This document shows, one piece after another, positions 1-7,502 of a DNA stretch of 27,531 nucleotides. Each line of letters begins with the position of its first letter. Within the stretch, counting starts at the first letter, position 1. The notes below the pieces were generated by a model that saw nothing but the letters and a program-made list of their open reading frames with translations, was not told the origin of the DNA and did no database searches. The DNA is taken from assembly GCA_964419225.1 (NCBI GenBank), contig CAYQPF010000060.1:1-27531 (forward strand), given 5' to 3'. The translations under genes and the position numbers were made by a program. The stretch comes from CAYQPF01 sp964419225. GTDB taxonomy: Bacteria; Cloacimonadota; Cloacimonadia; Cloacimonadales; CAYQPF01.

Positions 1-331
1 CACTTTTCATGATCTTCGACCCAGCTTGCAAACCTCTACTGCACAATCCGGGATAATGACAAGAAACTGCCCTTCTAAGATCCAGTGTCCTGCAGACCTG
101 AAGCTCGTATATTCAACAGTCGACAAATTGTCGATAGTTCCACTCAGGCTTAATTACTAAACTAATCAAACCGAATTTAAATCTTTCTGATATAGAATCA
201 ATGGTTTAATTATTTTTCTTGACTATTTAATTAATTATTTTCAATGTAGTTATTGATATTTCACTTTGTATTGTTAATATATCTTGGGATGGGTTATTAC
301 CACTACCTGTTCCTTAAGAAATGGAGGAAAA
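1..331. other. 5' flank without a convincing gene
   Basis: No complete gene is visible. The plus-strand frame starting at base 2 stays open for about 50 codons and stops near 160. It could be the tail of an upstream gene but shows no recognisable motif. A 15-bp palindrome sits at 120-134 (TCGACAA, one central base, TTGTCGA); it may be an operator or chance. The sequence from about 140 to 290 is very AT-rich and contains TTGACT at 219-224, a candidate -35 element for the secreted-protein gene that follows. Confidence 0.4.
219..224 (+). promoter_or_regulatory. candidate -35 element (TTGACT) upstream of the secreted protein gene
   Basis: TTGACT lies in an AT-rich tract about 110 bases before the start codon. 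No good -10 hexamer sits at 16-18 bases downstream, so this is weak. The same hexamer precedes the MNT-HEPN pair (2502-2507) and the NYN gene (13798-13803), which is the main reason for listing it. Confidence 0.25.
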
Positions 332-2329
332 ATGAAAAAGCAATTTGTCCTGTTCTTTTTGGTACTTACCTTTGTATCACTTAACGCTTTAGCCGACTAC
401 TATCCAAGAACTACTATTGCCGAACTTTTCACGGCAACCTGGTGCGATTACTGTCCACTGGCCTATGAGGGGTTAGATTCTGTTCACACCCAATATGATC
501 CGTCTGAGTTCTTGAGTGCAAGATTTTACAGTTCTTCCAGTAATGGAGGCTACTCCATTCCCGAGTACTCTGACAGAAGAAATTATTATAATGTTCAATA
601 CCTGCCTACTGTTTTTTTTAATGGTAGTAATAAGTTCATAGGTGGTCACCCGGTGATAGCAACTGGATTACCTTTTCAGGAAGTAGTGAATAAAGAGGTT
701 TTTCGAGCTTCACCCATTAAGGTGGAAGTTCTTAGTTTTAATACCCAAACAGGAGAAATTTCTGCCCAAGTGACGATGAAATCACAAACTGAAGCTATTG
801 CCAATGCCAGACTTCGGTTTTATCTGGTAGAGAATAATATTGAAGAAGATGTTACGCATTGTGTGAAAGATATTATGGAAGTTGGTTTTAATCTGAGTGG
901 AGCTGGTCAAACTTTTTCTTCAACTCAAACCTTCGACACCAGTTTAGTTGGCGATCTGAATAATTGTCAGGCATATGTGTTTGTTCAGAATCCGGATAAA
1001 GCGGTATTAAATGCCTGTTCGAGTATTCCTTTACCGGAATATAAAATCAGAGCAGCTCTCAAAGAACCCCTGATTTTTATAGGCAATACAAATGAACTGG
1101 TAAACGGACCAGAATTCACGATCTTCAATCTGGGAAGTGCTGCTGCAGTCAATATTTCCATAGTTGTGGATGAAGCACCCGAGGGTGAACTCTCCCTTAC
1201 TTTCTGCGATGATAACAATTGTTTTCCCGGTGCTTATGATTTCAATCTGTCTTCAGGAGGCACTAAAACTTTTCATGCTTCCTTGCAAAGTGCTCAACCT
1301 GGAATGATCAAATTTCATTTTCTGGTCAGTTCTCCAAATATATCAACACCACTGATAATTCCCTTTACTTTTATTTCCAGAGATACAGAAGTGCTGATTG
1401 TTGATAGTAATCTAAACCCTTTTGTGGGTTTATATAAAACAGCCTTGGATTCCTTACAGATCTCTAATGGAATTTGGGACATATCCTTAGCCAAATTGAC
1501 TCCAGAGATAGCATCGGAATTCGACAATTTGATCTGGTCAGTCAATAAAGTACCGCCTTTGTTTGATTCTCAGGATAAAACAACTATCTCTCAATTCCTG
1601 GATTCAGGGAATAAGAATCTGTTTCTTTCAGGCTTGGATGTTGTTTCGGATATTGGTTTTTCTGAATCACTTAATTATGATTTGAATTTCGTGAATAATT
1701 ACCTGCATGCAAACTTTGTGGAATTCAGTCCGGAATTGCAAGAGCTTTCCGGAATAGTCGGGACTATTATGGAAGGACTGACGTTAAATCTTGCAGGTGG
1801 AGATGGCTCTAACAATCCTGGGTACTTAACCGGGATAGAACCGTTTGGAGCAAGTTCAGTATCTTTGTTCAGCTTTCCTTATAACTACAAAGCTGCCGTT
1901 TCAGCACAGCATGGAACATCCAAAGTGGTTTTCTTCGCTTTCGATTATGATTCCATCAACAATGCTTCTTCCCGATTAAGCGTTATGCAAAAGATCATGG
2001 AATACTTTAATGTTCTGGTTGATGTCAATGATCCCAATACTCCCATGCTCAGTAAATCACAACTTAATACAATCTACCCCAATCCCTTCAATCCGGTCAC
2101 GACGATTAGTTATACGGTTGCTAAAGCCGGAGAAACTGAATTAAGTGTTTATAATATTAAGGGACAAAAAGTTAAAACCCTACTAAGTCAAAATTCAACA
2201 GCAGGTAATTATAAGGTAACCTGGAAAGGCGAAACCGATGCAGGCAAACAAGTATCAAGCGGAGTATATTTTGTGAAAATGCATACAGTTGATTCTCAAA
2301 GTATGAAAAAGATCGTTTTAATGAAATAG
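332..2329 (+). CDS. secreted Omp28/thioredoxin-like protein with type IX sorting domain
   Basis: Predicted exported protein of 665 residues. I chose ATG 332 over the upstream in-frame ATG 284 because GGAGG lies at 323-327 and the protein then begins with a classical signal peptide (MKKQ, a hydrophobic stretch, cleavage after ALA at about residue 21). Residues 25-110 resemble the Omp28/thioredoxin-like fold, with WCDYC giving a CxxC pair (Cys38, Cys41) and a cis-Pro-type LPTVFF segment. The middle is probably a chain of beta-rich domains I do not recognise. The last 90 residues (576-665) form a C-terminal sorting domain: YPNPFNP at 582-588, then GQKVKTL, SSGVYFVKM and a basic KKIVLMK end. In FCB bacteria this domain directs export by the type IX system and surface anchoring. 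A role in extracellular disulfide or redox chemistry is inferred. No coding partner is adjacent. Confidence 0.85.
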   Translation: MKKQFVLFFLVLTFVSLNALADYYPRTTIAELFTATWCDYCPLAYEGLDSVHTQYDPSEFLSARFYSSSSNGGYSIPEYSDRRNYYNVQYLPTVFFNGSNKFIGGHPVIATGLPFQEVVNKEVFRASPIKVEVLSFNTQTGEISAQVTMKSQTEAIANARLRFYLVENNIEEDVTHCVKDIMEVGFNLSGAGQTFSSTQTFDTSLVGDLNNCQAYVFVQNPDKAVLNACSSIPLPEYKIRAALKEPLIFIGNTNELVNGPEFTIFNLGSAAAVNISIVVDEAPEGELSLTFCDDNNCFPGAYDFNLSSGGTKTFHASLQSAQPGMIKFHFLVSSPNISTPLIIPFTFISRDTEVLIVDSNLNPFVGLYKTALDSLQISNGIWDISLAKLTPEIASEFDNLIWSVNKVPPLFDSQDKTTISQFLDSGNKNLFLSGLDVVSDIGFSESLNYDLNFVNNYLHANFVEFSPELQELSGIVGTIMEGLTLNLAGGDGSNNPGYLTGIEPFGASSVSLFSFPYNYKAAVSAQHGTSKVVFFAFDYDSINNASSRLSVMQKIMEYFNVLVDVNDPNTPMLSKSQLNTIYPNPFNPVTTISYTVAKAGETELSVYNIKGQKVKTLLSQNSTAGNYKVTWKGETDAGKQVSSGVYFVKMHTVDSQSMKKIVLMK

Positions 2330-2431
2330 GCATTGCATGCAGCATATTTTACAGATATCATTCTAGAGGTGCTTAATTCTTTTGCATCCTCTAATCATAT
2401 GATACGAGCTTAAAACGGGCATTATCATTAA

Positions 2432-2453
2432 GGGCGAACACACAGGTTCGCCC
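2432..2453. repeat. short hairpin repeat (GGGCGAAC / GTTCGCCC)
   Basis: A perfect 8-bp inverted repeat, GGGCGAAC at 2432-2439 and GTTCGCCC at 2446-2453, encloses the six-base loop ACACAG. It is followed by CTACAG rather than a T-run, so it is not a typical intrinsic terminator. The GGGCGAACAC...GTTCGCCCCTACA pattern resembles a dispersed palindromic repeat I recall from several unrelated bacterial genomes. Only one copy is seen in this window. Confidence 0.6.
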
Positions 2454-2501
2454 CTACAGATATATCCATACAAAGGGCAGTAAGGTGATAAATAATTCTA
2501 T

Positions 2502-2507
2502 TTGACT
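2502..2507 (+). promoter_or_regulatory. candidate -35 element of the MNT-HEPN operon
   Basis: TTGACT at 2502-2507 is followed after 16 bases by TATTCT (2524-2529), a passable -10. A perfect TATAAT also occurs at 2512-2517 but only four bases downstream, too close to pair with this -35 in a standard housekeeping promoter. The start codon of the first gene is at 2549, so a leader of roughly 10-15 bases would result. Confidence 0.35.
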
Positions 2508-2548
2508 TATTTATAATATTTTCTATTCTTTATTCTTTAGGAGGATAA

Positions 2549-2881
2549 ATGACAGAGCAAAGTACTGTGTTTGCTGAAATTGTTGCCATTATCAAAGAAG
2601 AAATGGCGAAGTATCATGCTTTGGAATTGATTCTGTTTGGTTCTCGTGCTACAGGTACTGCAAGACCCGAAAGTGATTATGATCTAATGATTCTCGTGGA
2701 TAATTTAATGGATAATAAAGAAAGGCTTAACCTCTACCAAACGATTTACCGTAAATTGCGCTCAGAAGATAAAATTATTCCCCTGGATATTATTATTAAA
2801 ACAAAACAGGATTATGAGTTGGAAAGTGGATTTTTGGGCACTTTGTCTTTTGCAGTAAAGCGTGAAGGAATAGCAATATGA
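2549..2881 (+). CDS. MNT-type minimal nucleotidyltransferase (antitoxin of HEPN pair)
   Basis: Small polymerase-beta-like nucleotidyltransferase of 110 residues, about the full length for the MNT family. The catalytic signature G31-S32-x10-D43-Y-D45 is intact and a third acidic residue follows at D80 (IPLD), so it should bind Mg-NTP. AGGAGG at 2539-2544 fixes the start. The stop overlaps the start of the HEPN gene as ATGA, meaning coupled translation. In characterised MntA/HepT pairs the MNT protein neutralises the HEPN ribonuclease by adding AMP residues. That activity is inferred here from fold, motif and pairing. A less likely alternative is an orphan aminoglycoside-type nucleotidyltransferase. 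Confidence 0.85.
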   Translation: MTEQSTVFAEIVAIIKEEMAKYHALELILFGSRATGTARPESDYDLMILVDNLMDNKERLNLYQTIYRKLRSEDKIIPLDIIIKTKQDYELESGFLGTLSFAVKREGIAI

Positions 2882-3264
2882 AGCATCTTGGTGTCGCTCA
2901 TCTTATGGAGAAAGCTGAGGAAGACTGGGGTTCTGCTAAATTGCTTCTTGAGGTAAACAGTCCTTACTATAATGTAATTGGCTTTCATCTTCAACAATAT
3001 ATTGAAAAGGCCCTCAAAGCATATCTTGTTTCACGTGATTATGAACCACCGAGAACTCATGAACTCAGTACTCTGGTATCACTTTGTACCCGTTTTGATG
3101 ATGATTTTAAATCTCTTGATCTCCCTGAAATTGATACATTAAACTACTTTGGTGTAACAGGCCGTTATGAGAATGTTTTTGAATTTAATCGGATAGATAT
3201 TGAACATTTGTATTCCGTTGCTTTACAATGCAAAAATCTTATAGAAAAGAAGTTGCCTGAATAA
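2878..3264 (+). CDS. HEPN domain protein (toxin partner of MNT)
   Basis: HEPN-domain protein of 128 residues, all-helical by composition. It has the family landmarks FHLQQYIEKALKAYL (about 36-50) and RTHEL (about 59-63). The ORF overlaps the MNT stop codon by four bases. Near the C-terminus R105-IDIE-H110 fits the R-x4-6-H spacing of the HEPN ribonuclease site, and TGRYEN just before it contains another conserved Arg-Tyr. I cannot tell which motif is catalytic in this subfamily. By family knowledge the likely role is an RNA-cleaving toxin held in check by the upstream nucleotidyltransferase, as a stress or phage-response module. It is followed by about 440 bases of repeat-rich non-coding DNA. 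Confidence 0.85.
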   Translation: MKHLGVAHLMEKAEEDWGSAKLLLEVNSPYYNVIGFHLQQYIEKALKAYLVSRDYEPPRTHELSTLVSLCTRFDDDFKSLDLPEIDTLNYFGVTGRYENVFEFNRIDIEHLYSVALQCKNLIEKKLPE

Positions 3265-3345
3265 AGATGTTAAATCAACTCTATTGAATTGAAATAAACT
3301 AAATTCTCTTTTATTATGAACCATTTTGACTCAGGATATTTAGAC

Positions 3346-3531
3346 AGGTTGCCAGGTTCCGAAGGAAAAGCCAAAAAATATCTTGCCAGATTTAAATAGA
3401 TTATCAATTATAAATTTACTCCTCACTAAAATCTTAGCATGCTCTTGGGACAAAAGAGATTTTTGCTGATAGTGGCAAGTTCCTGAGGAAAGGTGTCGGG
3501 TATCCAATGCCATAAAGTTAAGGAAAAATGA
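3346..3531. repeat. imperfect direct repeat, copy A
   Basis: Bases 3346-3420 (aggttgcc...aaagcca..aaatatcttgccagatt..a.tagattatca) match 4763-4830 downstream of the radical SAM gene. Bases 3505-3531 (aatgccataaagttaagg) match 4848-4874. Between the two blocks copy A has roughly 85 bases and copy B about 17. The pair brackets a gene of about 1 kb. No transposase is present. Confidence 0.6.
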
Positions 3532-3540
3532 CAGTTTTTT

Positions 3541-3578
3541 CCGTAAGCTAAAGCATACGGAATTACCGGCTAAAGCCA
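3541..3578. repeat. two adjacent hairpins with TAAA loops
   Basis: CCGTAAGC-TAAA-GCATACGG (3541-3560) folds with one A-A mismatch. It is followed by CGGC-TAAA-GCC (3567-3577). Both present GCTAAAGC-like tips. No T-run follows, so a terminator role is unlikely. They are probably part of a dispersed intergenic element. Confidence 0.45.
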
Positions 3579-3706
3579 GCGTTCCATGTGGCAAAAAGCT
3601 TAGTCTAACGGCATTGATCAGGTATCAGTGGAGAGTAAAGGGAAAATTGCAGAAAATTGTGGATATCAGCAGTAAAATTTAAAGCAAATGTCATAGGAGA
3701 AAATAA

Positions 3707-4711
3707 GTGATCGAAGAAAGTAAAAACATATTCAAAAAAAATGAAATCTTAAGTATTTTAAAAAGAATTGGCAGATACATCAAAATCAATAAACACGTTT
3801 TAGCAAGCAAAGTTACGCTAATTGAACTTTTGGTCTTAAAATTTCCCTATCTTTTCCCGGATCAAAAAAATCCACCCTGTCTGACGATAGAATTAACAAA
3901 TATCTGTAATCTGAAATGTGTTTACTGTAACAATCCCTTGTTCAAAGTTGACAGGATACATATGAGTGAAGAAGTCCAACAAAAAATTATAAACAATGTG
4001 AAAACAAATAGTATTAACAGAATAAGAATTGGTGGAGGCGAACCGACTCTGCATCCTAACTTTAGTAATTTTTGTAGAGAATTATCCAAACATACTAAAT
4101 TTCTTTCCGTAGTTTCAAATGGGCAATGGGTTGAAATTGATACTGTTAAAAAGTTAATTGATGCAAATTTCAGTATGATTGAAATCTCTGTTGATGCAGG
4201 TGGAAAAGAATTGTATGAATCATCGCGTATGGGAGCAAGTTTTGAGCGTTTGCAGAAAAATCTCTTGGATTTAAGGGAGTATAAAAAAGCTGCAGGCTCT
4301 AAAACGATGATCAAGCTTAGATTAATGTTGCGACCATCAACAAAGGAAAGAGAAGTAGCAGAAATCAAACAGTGGAAAAACTATTGCGATACAGTTTTAC
4401 CTCAATTCGTGATGAAGCACCCGGATTCAAACTATGATTCAGACATATTTATGCCTTATCATAGGTATAAAAACACAATTCCGCGCTGTACAATGCCATT
4501 TAAAGATTTGCAAATTAGAGTAAATGGTAACATTCCTTATTGTCAGGTATTAGGAAGCAAAATACAGGATTCGGAAAAATTGATTGCCGGGAATATCTTG
4601 TCATCGACAATTAATGAGGTCTGGAATACTGAGATAAAAAAATTTAGAAATGAACACAGAAAGAAAATTCATCAACTCACTAAGGTCTGTAAAGGTTGTA
4701 AAGGGACGTAA
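3707..4711 (+). CDS. radical SAM / SPASM-type protein
   Basis: Radical SAM enzyme of 334 residues starting at GTG 3707, supported by AGGAGA at 3695-3700. C67-x3-C71-x2-C74 (CNLKCVYC) is the site-differentiated [4Fe-4S] cluster motif. IGGGEP a little downstream matches the SAM-contacting GGE motif. The C-terminus has four further cysteines at 261, 279, 328 and 331 (final CKGC), consistent with a SPASM/twitch auxiliary cluster. Such enzymes modify peptides, activate sulfatases, or mature cofactors. No small precursor peptide, sulfatase or transporter gene is next to it, so the substrate is unknown. The first 55 residues are basic and helical with no signal peptide, so the protein is cytosolic. 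The gene stands alone between two copies of an imperfect direct repeat, which hints at insertion as a unit. Confidence 0.85.
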   Translation: MIEESKNIFKKNEILSILKRIGRYIKINKHVLASKVTLIELLVLKFPYLFPDQKNPPCLTIELTNICNLKCVYCNNPLFKVDRIHMSEEVQQKIINNVKTNSINRIRIGGGEPTLHPNFSNFCRELSKHTKFLSVVSNGQWVEIDTVKKLIDANFSMIEISVDAGGKELYESSRMGASFERLQKNLLDLREYKKAAGSKTMIKLRLMLRPSTKEREVAEIKQWKNYCDTVLPQFVMKHPDSNYDSDIFMPYHRYKNTIPRCTMPFKDLQIRVNGNIPYCQVLGSKIQDSEKLIAGNILSSTINEVWNTEIKKFRNEHRKKIHQLTKVCKGCKGT

Positions 4712-4762
4712 AAAGTTTATCTTTGTCACGACGATGAGCATTAGAGAATATCATTAGGGCGA

Positions 4763-4874
4763 GTTGCCTATGCTCCCAAGAGAAAGCCAATAAATATCTT
4801 GCCAGATTCAATTAGATTATCATATTTTACTAAGTAGGCAAGGTGGCAATGCCGTAAAGTTAAGGGGAAAACGA
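4763..4874. repeat. imperfect direct repeat, copy B
   Basis: This copy shares the gagttgcc...aaagccaataaatatcttgccagatt block with 3346-3420 and the aatgccgtaaagttaagg block (4848-4874) with 3505-3531. It is shorter than copy A because the material between the blocks is mostly missing. It lies 50 bases after the radical SAM stop codon. Confidence 0.6.
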
Positions 4875-4905
4875 GGTATTTCTGATTAATTTACCCTCAT
4901 CCTAA

Positions 4906-4930
4906 CCTTCTCCCTAAAGGAGGGAGAAGG
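4906..4930. repeat. perfect 10-bp hairpin (CCTTCTCCCT / AGGGAGAAGG)
   Basis: CCTTCTCCCT at 4906-4915 and AGGGAGAAGG at 4921-4930 are exact inverse complements around AAAGG. The preceding CCCTCATCCTAA makes the whole unit resemble a dispersed CCCTCA-palindrome repeat seen in many bacterial genomes (recalled, not searched). No T-run follows on either strand, so I do not call it a terminator, though it could protect or attenuate transcripts before the catabolic operon. Confidence 0.55.
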
Positions 4931-4996
4931 AACTGAATTGTTTGAAGGTGTTACATATGCTGAAAGAAAAAGCTTGGCTTAGCGTCAGGGGGCAGT

Positions 4997-5908
4997 ATGC
5001 AGTGGGCAGTTAAATCTGTTGGCGATAAAGTACCGTACGGAAAATTTGAGATCATAGATTCCAGGTTTGAGAATACAGTCAATTTCGTATATCAGAATTA
5101 CCTGATCTCTGTTGTGACCGATAAAATCGGAGCAGGCCCACATAACATTGTTTTAGAAAACTATGATCTGCAAGAGCTAGTATCTTTAGAAATCGGGCCA
5201 GGTGTCAGGTGCCAAAAGATAGGTGTCAGGTGTCAGGTGTCAGGTGTCAGTGGAGAGAGGGAGATAGAGATAGGGGAAGATCTGATCTATAACTCAGAAT
5301 TACAGGAAGCGGATTTTGAGTTAAGAATGGTCGAAGAGAATTTGCATCTGCTGGAAGAATACATCTTACAAAATTATCCGGATAAAGGTTTGTTATTCTT
5401 ATACCAGGAGAAAGAAGCCATTTTTGATGATCAAAATATTACCTTCGATAATTATCTCAGAGCCAATATGCAGGAAGCATTTTTGTTCCTCAAAACAGGA
5501 CAAATAGCAAAAGCAGTAGTCGAATTCCGGGGTAAAGGATACGGTCTGACCCCTTCAGGAGATGACTTTCTGGTCGGATTAATGCTGGGTTTGACTTTTA
5601 GGGAAAAAATTCTAAAAAATAAGTTTACAAAAATAAAGGCAATAATATATGCTGGTCTGTTGAGTAAGAGGTATCTAACTAATACATTTTTACTACAGGC
5701 ATTTCAAGGCTGGTATAACCAACCCTGGAAGAATATACTCATCAGTCTGGGTGGAAAACAACCCGGAATGATATATAAGTGTGCAGATGAAGTGATAGGA
5801 ATTGGTTCTACTTCCGGTGCAGACCTGATGGCAGGATTTATATCAGGTGTCAGGTATCAGGTGTCAGGTGTCAGTGGGGAGAGAGAAGAGAGTCTTTTCC
5901 AAATATAA
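4997..5908 (+). CDS. allH: DUF2877 protein, AllH-like subunit of a carbamoyltransferase
   Basis: The protein has 303 residues and is recognised by the DUF2877 hallmarks GYGLTPSGDDFLVG (about residues 188-201) and GSTSGADLMAGF near the end. In E. coli the homologue (YlbF/AllH) works with FdrA/AllF and YlbE/AllG, assigned to oxamate carbamoyltransferase. The same three genes follow one another here, first in a seven-gene operon. The start has AGGGGG just upstream and overlaps a cagt-rich repeat, so the N-terminus MQWAV is itself repeat-like. Two stretches of the protein come from a 7-bp tandem repeat: about residues 68-88 and the last 20 residues, both reading RCQVSGVSGERE or RYQVSGVSGERE. They look like insertions into a normal DUF2877 chain. 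The gene ends 34 bases before the FdrA start. Confidence 0.8.
   Translation: MQWAVKSVGDKVPYGKFEIIDSRFENTVNFVYQNYLISVVTDKIGAGPHNIVLENYDLQELVSLEIGPGVRCQKIGVRCQVSGVSGEREIEIGEDLIYNSELQEADFELRMVEENLHLLEEYILQNYPDKGLLFLYQEKEAIFDDQNITFDNYLRANMQEAFLFLKTGQIAKAVVEFRGKGYGLTPSGDDFLVGLMLGLTFREKILKNKFTKIKAIIYAGLLSKRYLTNTFLLQAFQGWYNQPWKNILISLGGKQPGMIYKCADEVIGIGSTSGADLMAGFISGVRYQVSGVSGEREESLFQI
5199..5259. repeat. GTGTCAG heptamer tandem repeat inside the AllH-like gene, copy 1
   Basis: Four consecutive GTGTCAG units run from 5223 to 5250. They are preceded by two diverged units (5201-5214) and followed by TGGAGAGAGGGAGATAGAGATAGGGG. The array is read in frame as part of the protein. Because the unit is 7 bp, gain or loss of one unit would shift the frame. 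Confidence 0.8.
5842..5890. repeat. GTGTCAG heptamer repeat at the end of the AllH-like gene, copy 2
   Basis: This stretch reads atcaGGTGTCAGGTATCAGGTGTCAGGTGTCAGTGGGGAGAGAGAAGAG. It shares both the heptamer and the TGGRGAGAG tail with copy 1, in the same reading frame. It replaces what would normally be the last residues of the protein and lies 55-100 bases before the FdrA start. Confidence 0.8.
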
Positions 5909-5942
5909 TAAAATTAAGGCTAAGACAGATAAAGGGGTGAAT

Positions 5943-7502
5943 ATGCCAATACAAGGGAAAATAATTAGCGGGAAGTATTTGGATTCAGTAAAATTAATGC
6001 TGATCTCCAAAGAAATCCGACAAAGAGAAGGTGTGTTGGATGCCGTGGCGATTATGTCCACACCTGAAAACAAATCAATATTAAAAGCAACAAACATGCT
6101 TTTACCTGAGTTTGAGACTGCAAAAGACATGGATATCTGTATCGCAGTTAAGACCGAAGACGAAAAGATTATTCCTGAACTTATGGAGTTATTGCAAACC
6201 TGGATAGAAAAAGGTCTGCCTAATACAAAAGCAAAAAGCGACAAACAAGTATTACCCCGGAGCATTGAAACAGCTCAGACTACTTTACCTGAGGCAAATT
6301 TGGCATTGATTTCTGTCGCCGGTAAATACGCTGCTTCAGAGGCACATCAGGCTTTGGATCTGGGCTTGAATGTAATGCTGTTCAGCGACAATGTTTCACT
6401 GGAAGACGAACTGGCCTTAAAAGAAAAAGCCATAACCAAAGACTTACTGATGATGGGACCAGACTGTGGTACTGCTATTATCAATGGAACACCTCTGGCA
6501 TTTGCCAATGTAGTTCGCAGTGGTAAAATCGGGATTGTTTCAGCCTCCGGAACCGGGTTACAGGAAGTCAGCAGTATCATCCACAATCTGGGTGAAGGAA
6601 TTTCCCAGGCGTTTGGTACAGGTGGCCGGGATGGTAAGAAGGAAATCGGCGGATTAATGATCATCAATTGCCTGAAATACCTGATCGAAGATGAAAACAC
6701 ATCTGTCATTGTCCTGATCAGTAAAGTGCCGGATGCTGAAGTAGCTGCAAAGATCATGGAAGTATTAAAAACCACCTCAAAACCGGTAATCGTTAACTTC
6801 CTGAAAGTATTTGATTTCCCGGTACTGCCTAATCTCTACCCGACAGATACACTGGCAGATACCGCTTACGCTGCATGCTCCCTATTACATGAAAAAGAAA
6901 ACAACCCAATAGATATACCCAGAATAAAGCCCAAGGGCAGTTCTTACAGGCAATTGTTCAAAGTTACCATTCCCAAAGCACCCAGAACCTGGTTAAGAGG
7001 TATATACAGCGGTGGGACTTTATGCTATGAGGCACAGAGAATTTTCCTCAAAGAACTGGGAATCAGTGCGAATAGCAACGCTCCCCTGGAAGCTGCGAAT
7101 AAACTCGCAGATGTCTGGAAAAGTAAGGAAGATACCATAATTGATATCGGAGCCGATGAATTTACCGTTGGGAGACCTCATCCTATGATAGACTATTCTC
7201 TGAGACTGAAAAAACTCGAAGAAGAGAGTAATGATCCGGAAACTGCTGTGATTTTACTCGACATAGTTCTTGGGTATGGTTCTCATTTAACACCACATCT
7301 GGAACTGGCTCCTGTAATTAAAAAGATCACTTCCACGACAGATATCATAGTTATATGTGCTGTGGTTGGCACAGATGGTGACCCGCAAAACAGGCATGAT
7401 GTTACCCATGATTTAAAAGAATGCGGAGCAATTGTGTCCACCACCAATGCTGAAGCATGTGAGATTGCTCTGGAAATAATCCATGCTCTGAGGAGGTCAT
7501 AA
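5943..7502 (+). CDS. fdrA: FdrA/AllF-like acyl-CoA-synthetase-fold protein
   Basis: The protein has 519 residues from ATG 5943 (AGGGG at 5933-5937). An upstream in-frame start at 5847 lies inside repeat sequence and is rejected. It resembles a duplicated succinyl-CoA synthetase alpha-type chain, with GIVSASGTGLQEVSS, AFGTGGRDG, and MGPDCGTAIINGTPLAF in the nucleotide/CoA-binding half. There is no ATP-grasp domain. This is the FdrA architecture. In E. coli FdrA (AllF) is a subunit of the oxamate carbamoyltransferase that turns oxalurate plus phosphate into oxamate plus carbamoyl phosphate. Assignment to the same chemistry here rests on the adjacent AllH- and AllG-like genes. The actual ureido substrate may differ. 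The stop codon abuts the next start (TAAATG), with GAGGAGG inside the gene's 3' end, so AllG is translationally coupled. Confidence 0.85.
   Translation: MPIQGKIISGKYLDSVKLMLISKEIRQREGVLDAVAIMSTPENKSILKATNMLLPEFETAKDMDICIAVKTEDEKIIPELMELLQTWIEKGLPNTKAKSDKQVLPRSIETAQTTLPEANLALISVAGKYAASEAHQALDLGLNVMLFSDNVSLEDELALKEKAITKDLLMMGPDCGTAIINGTPLAFANVVRSGKIGIVSASGTGLQEVSSIIHNLGEGISQAFGTGGRDGKKEIGGLMIINCLKYLIEDENTSVIVLISKVPDAEVAAKIMEVLKTTSKPVIVNFLKVFDFPVLPNLYPTDTLADTAYAACSLLHEKENNPIDIPRIKPKGSSYRQLFKVTIPKAPRTWLRGIYSGGTLCYEAQRIFLKELGISANSNAPLEAANKLADVWKSKEDTIIDIGADEFTVGRPHPMIDYSLRLKKLEEESNDPETAVILLDIVLGYGSHLTPHLELAPVIKKITSTTDIIVICAVVGTDGDPQNRHDVTHDLKECGAIVSTTNAEACEIALEIIHALRRS

Larger units (their letters stand above)
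3265..3706. other. repeat-rich intergenic region before the radical SAM gene
   Basis: No gene is supported in these 442 bases. An 84-codon open frame on the minus strand (3340-3594) has no recognisable motif and covers repeat sequence. The region holds copy A of an imperfect direct repeat (3346-3420 and 3505-3531), two small hairpins (3541-3578), and a single unit of the TCAGGTATCAGTGGAGAG repeat (3618-3637). That last repeat recurs, expanded, inside the AllH-like gene. A Shine-Dalgarno AGGAGA at 3695-3700 serves the following GTG start. Confidence 0.6.

Noticed and set aside
3340..3594. 84-codon minus-strand open frame in the intergenic repeats
   Set aside because: It covers repeat copy A and the paired hairpins, has no recognisable domain, and is more simply explained as chance.
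3922..4368. 148-codon open frame on the minus strand inside the radical SAM gene
   Set aside because: It lies antisense to a gene with clear cluster-binding cysteines, has no ribosome-binding site of note, and shows no family motif. It is a shadow of the AT-rich coding strand.
4906..4930. Hairpin as terminator of the radical SAM gene
   Set aside because: The stem is strong but lacks a T-run and lies nearly 200 bases past the stop codon.
5199..5259. Possible CRISPR-like array in the GTGTCAG repeats
   Set aside because: The units are contiguous 7-mers with no spacers, and no cas gene is near. It is a minisatellite.
5847..5942. Longer N-terminus for the FdrA-like protein
   Set aside because: The extra 32 residues come from repeat DNA overlapping the AllH-like gene. 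ATG 5943 has AGGGG at proper spacing and gives the family N-terminus.
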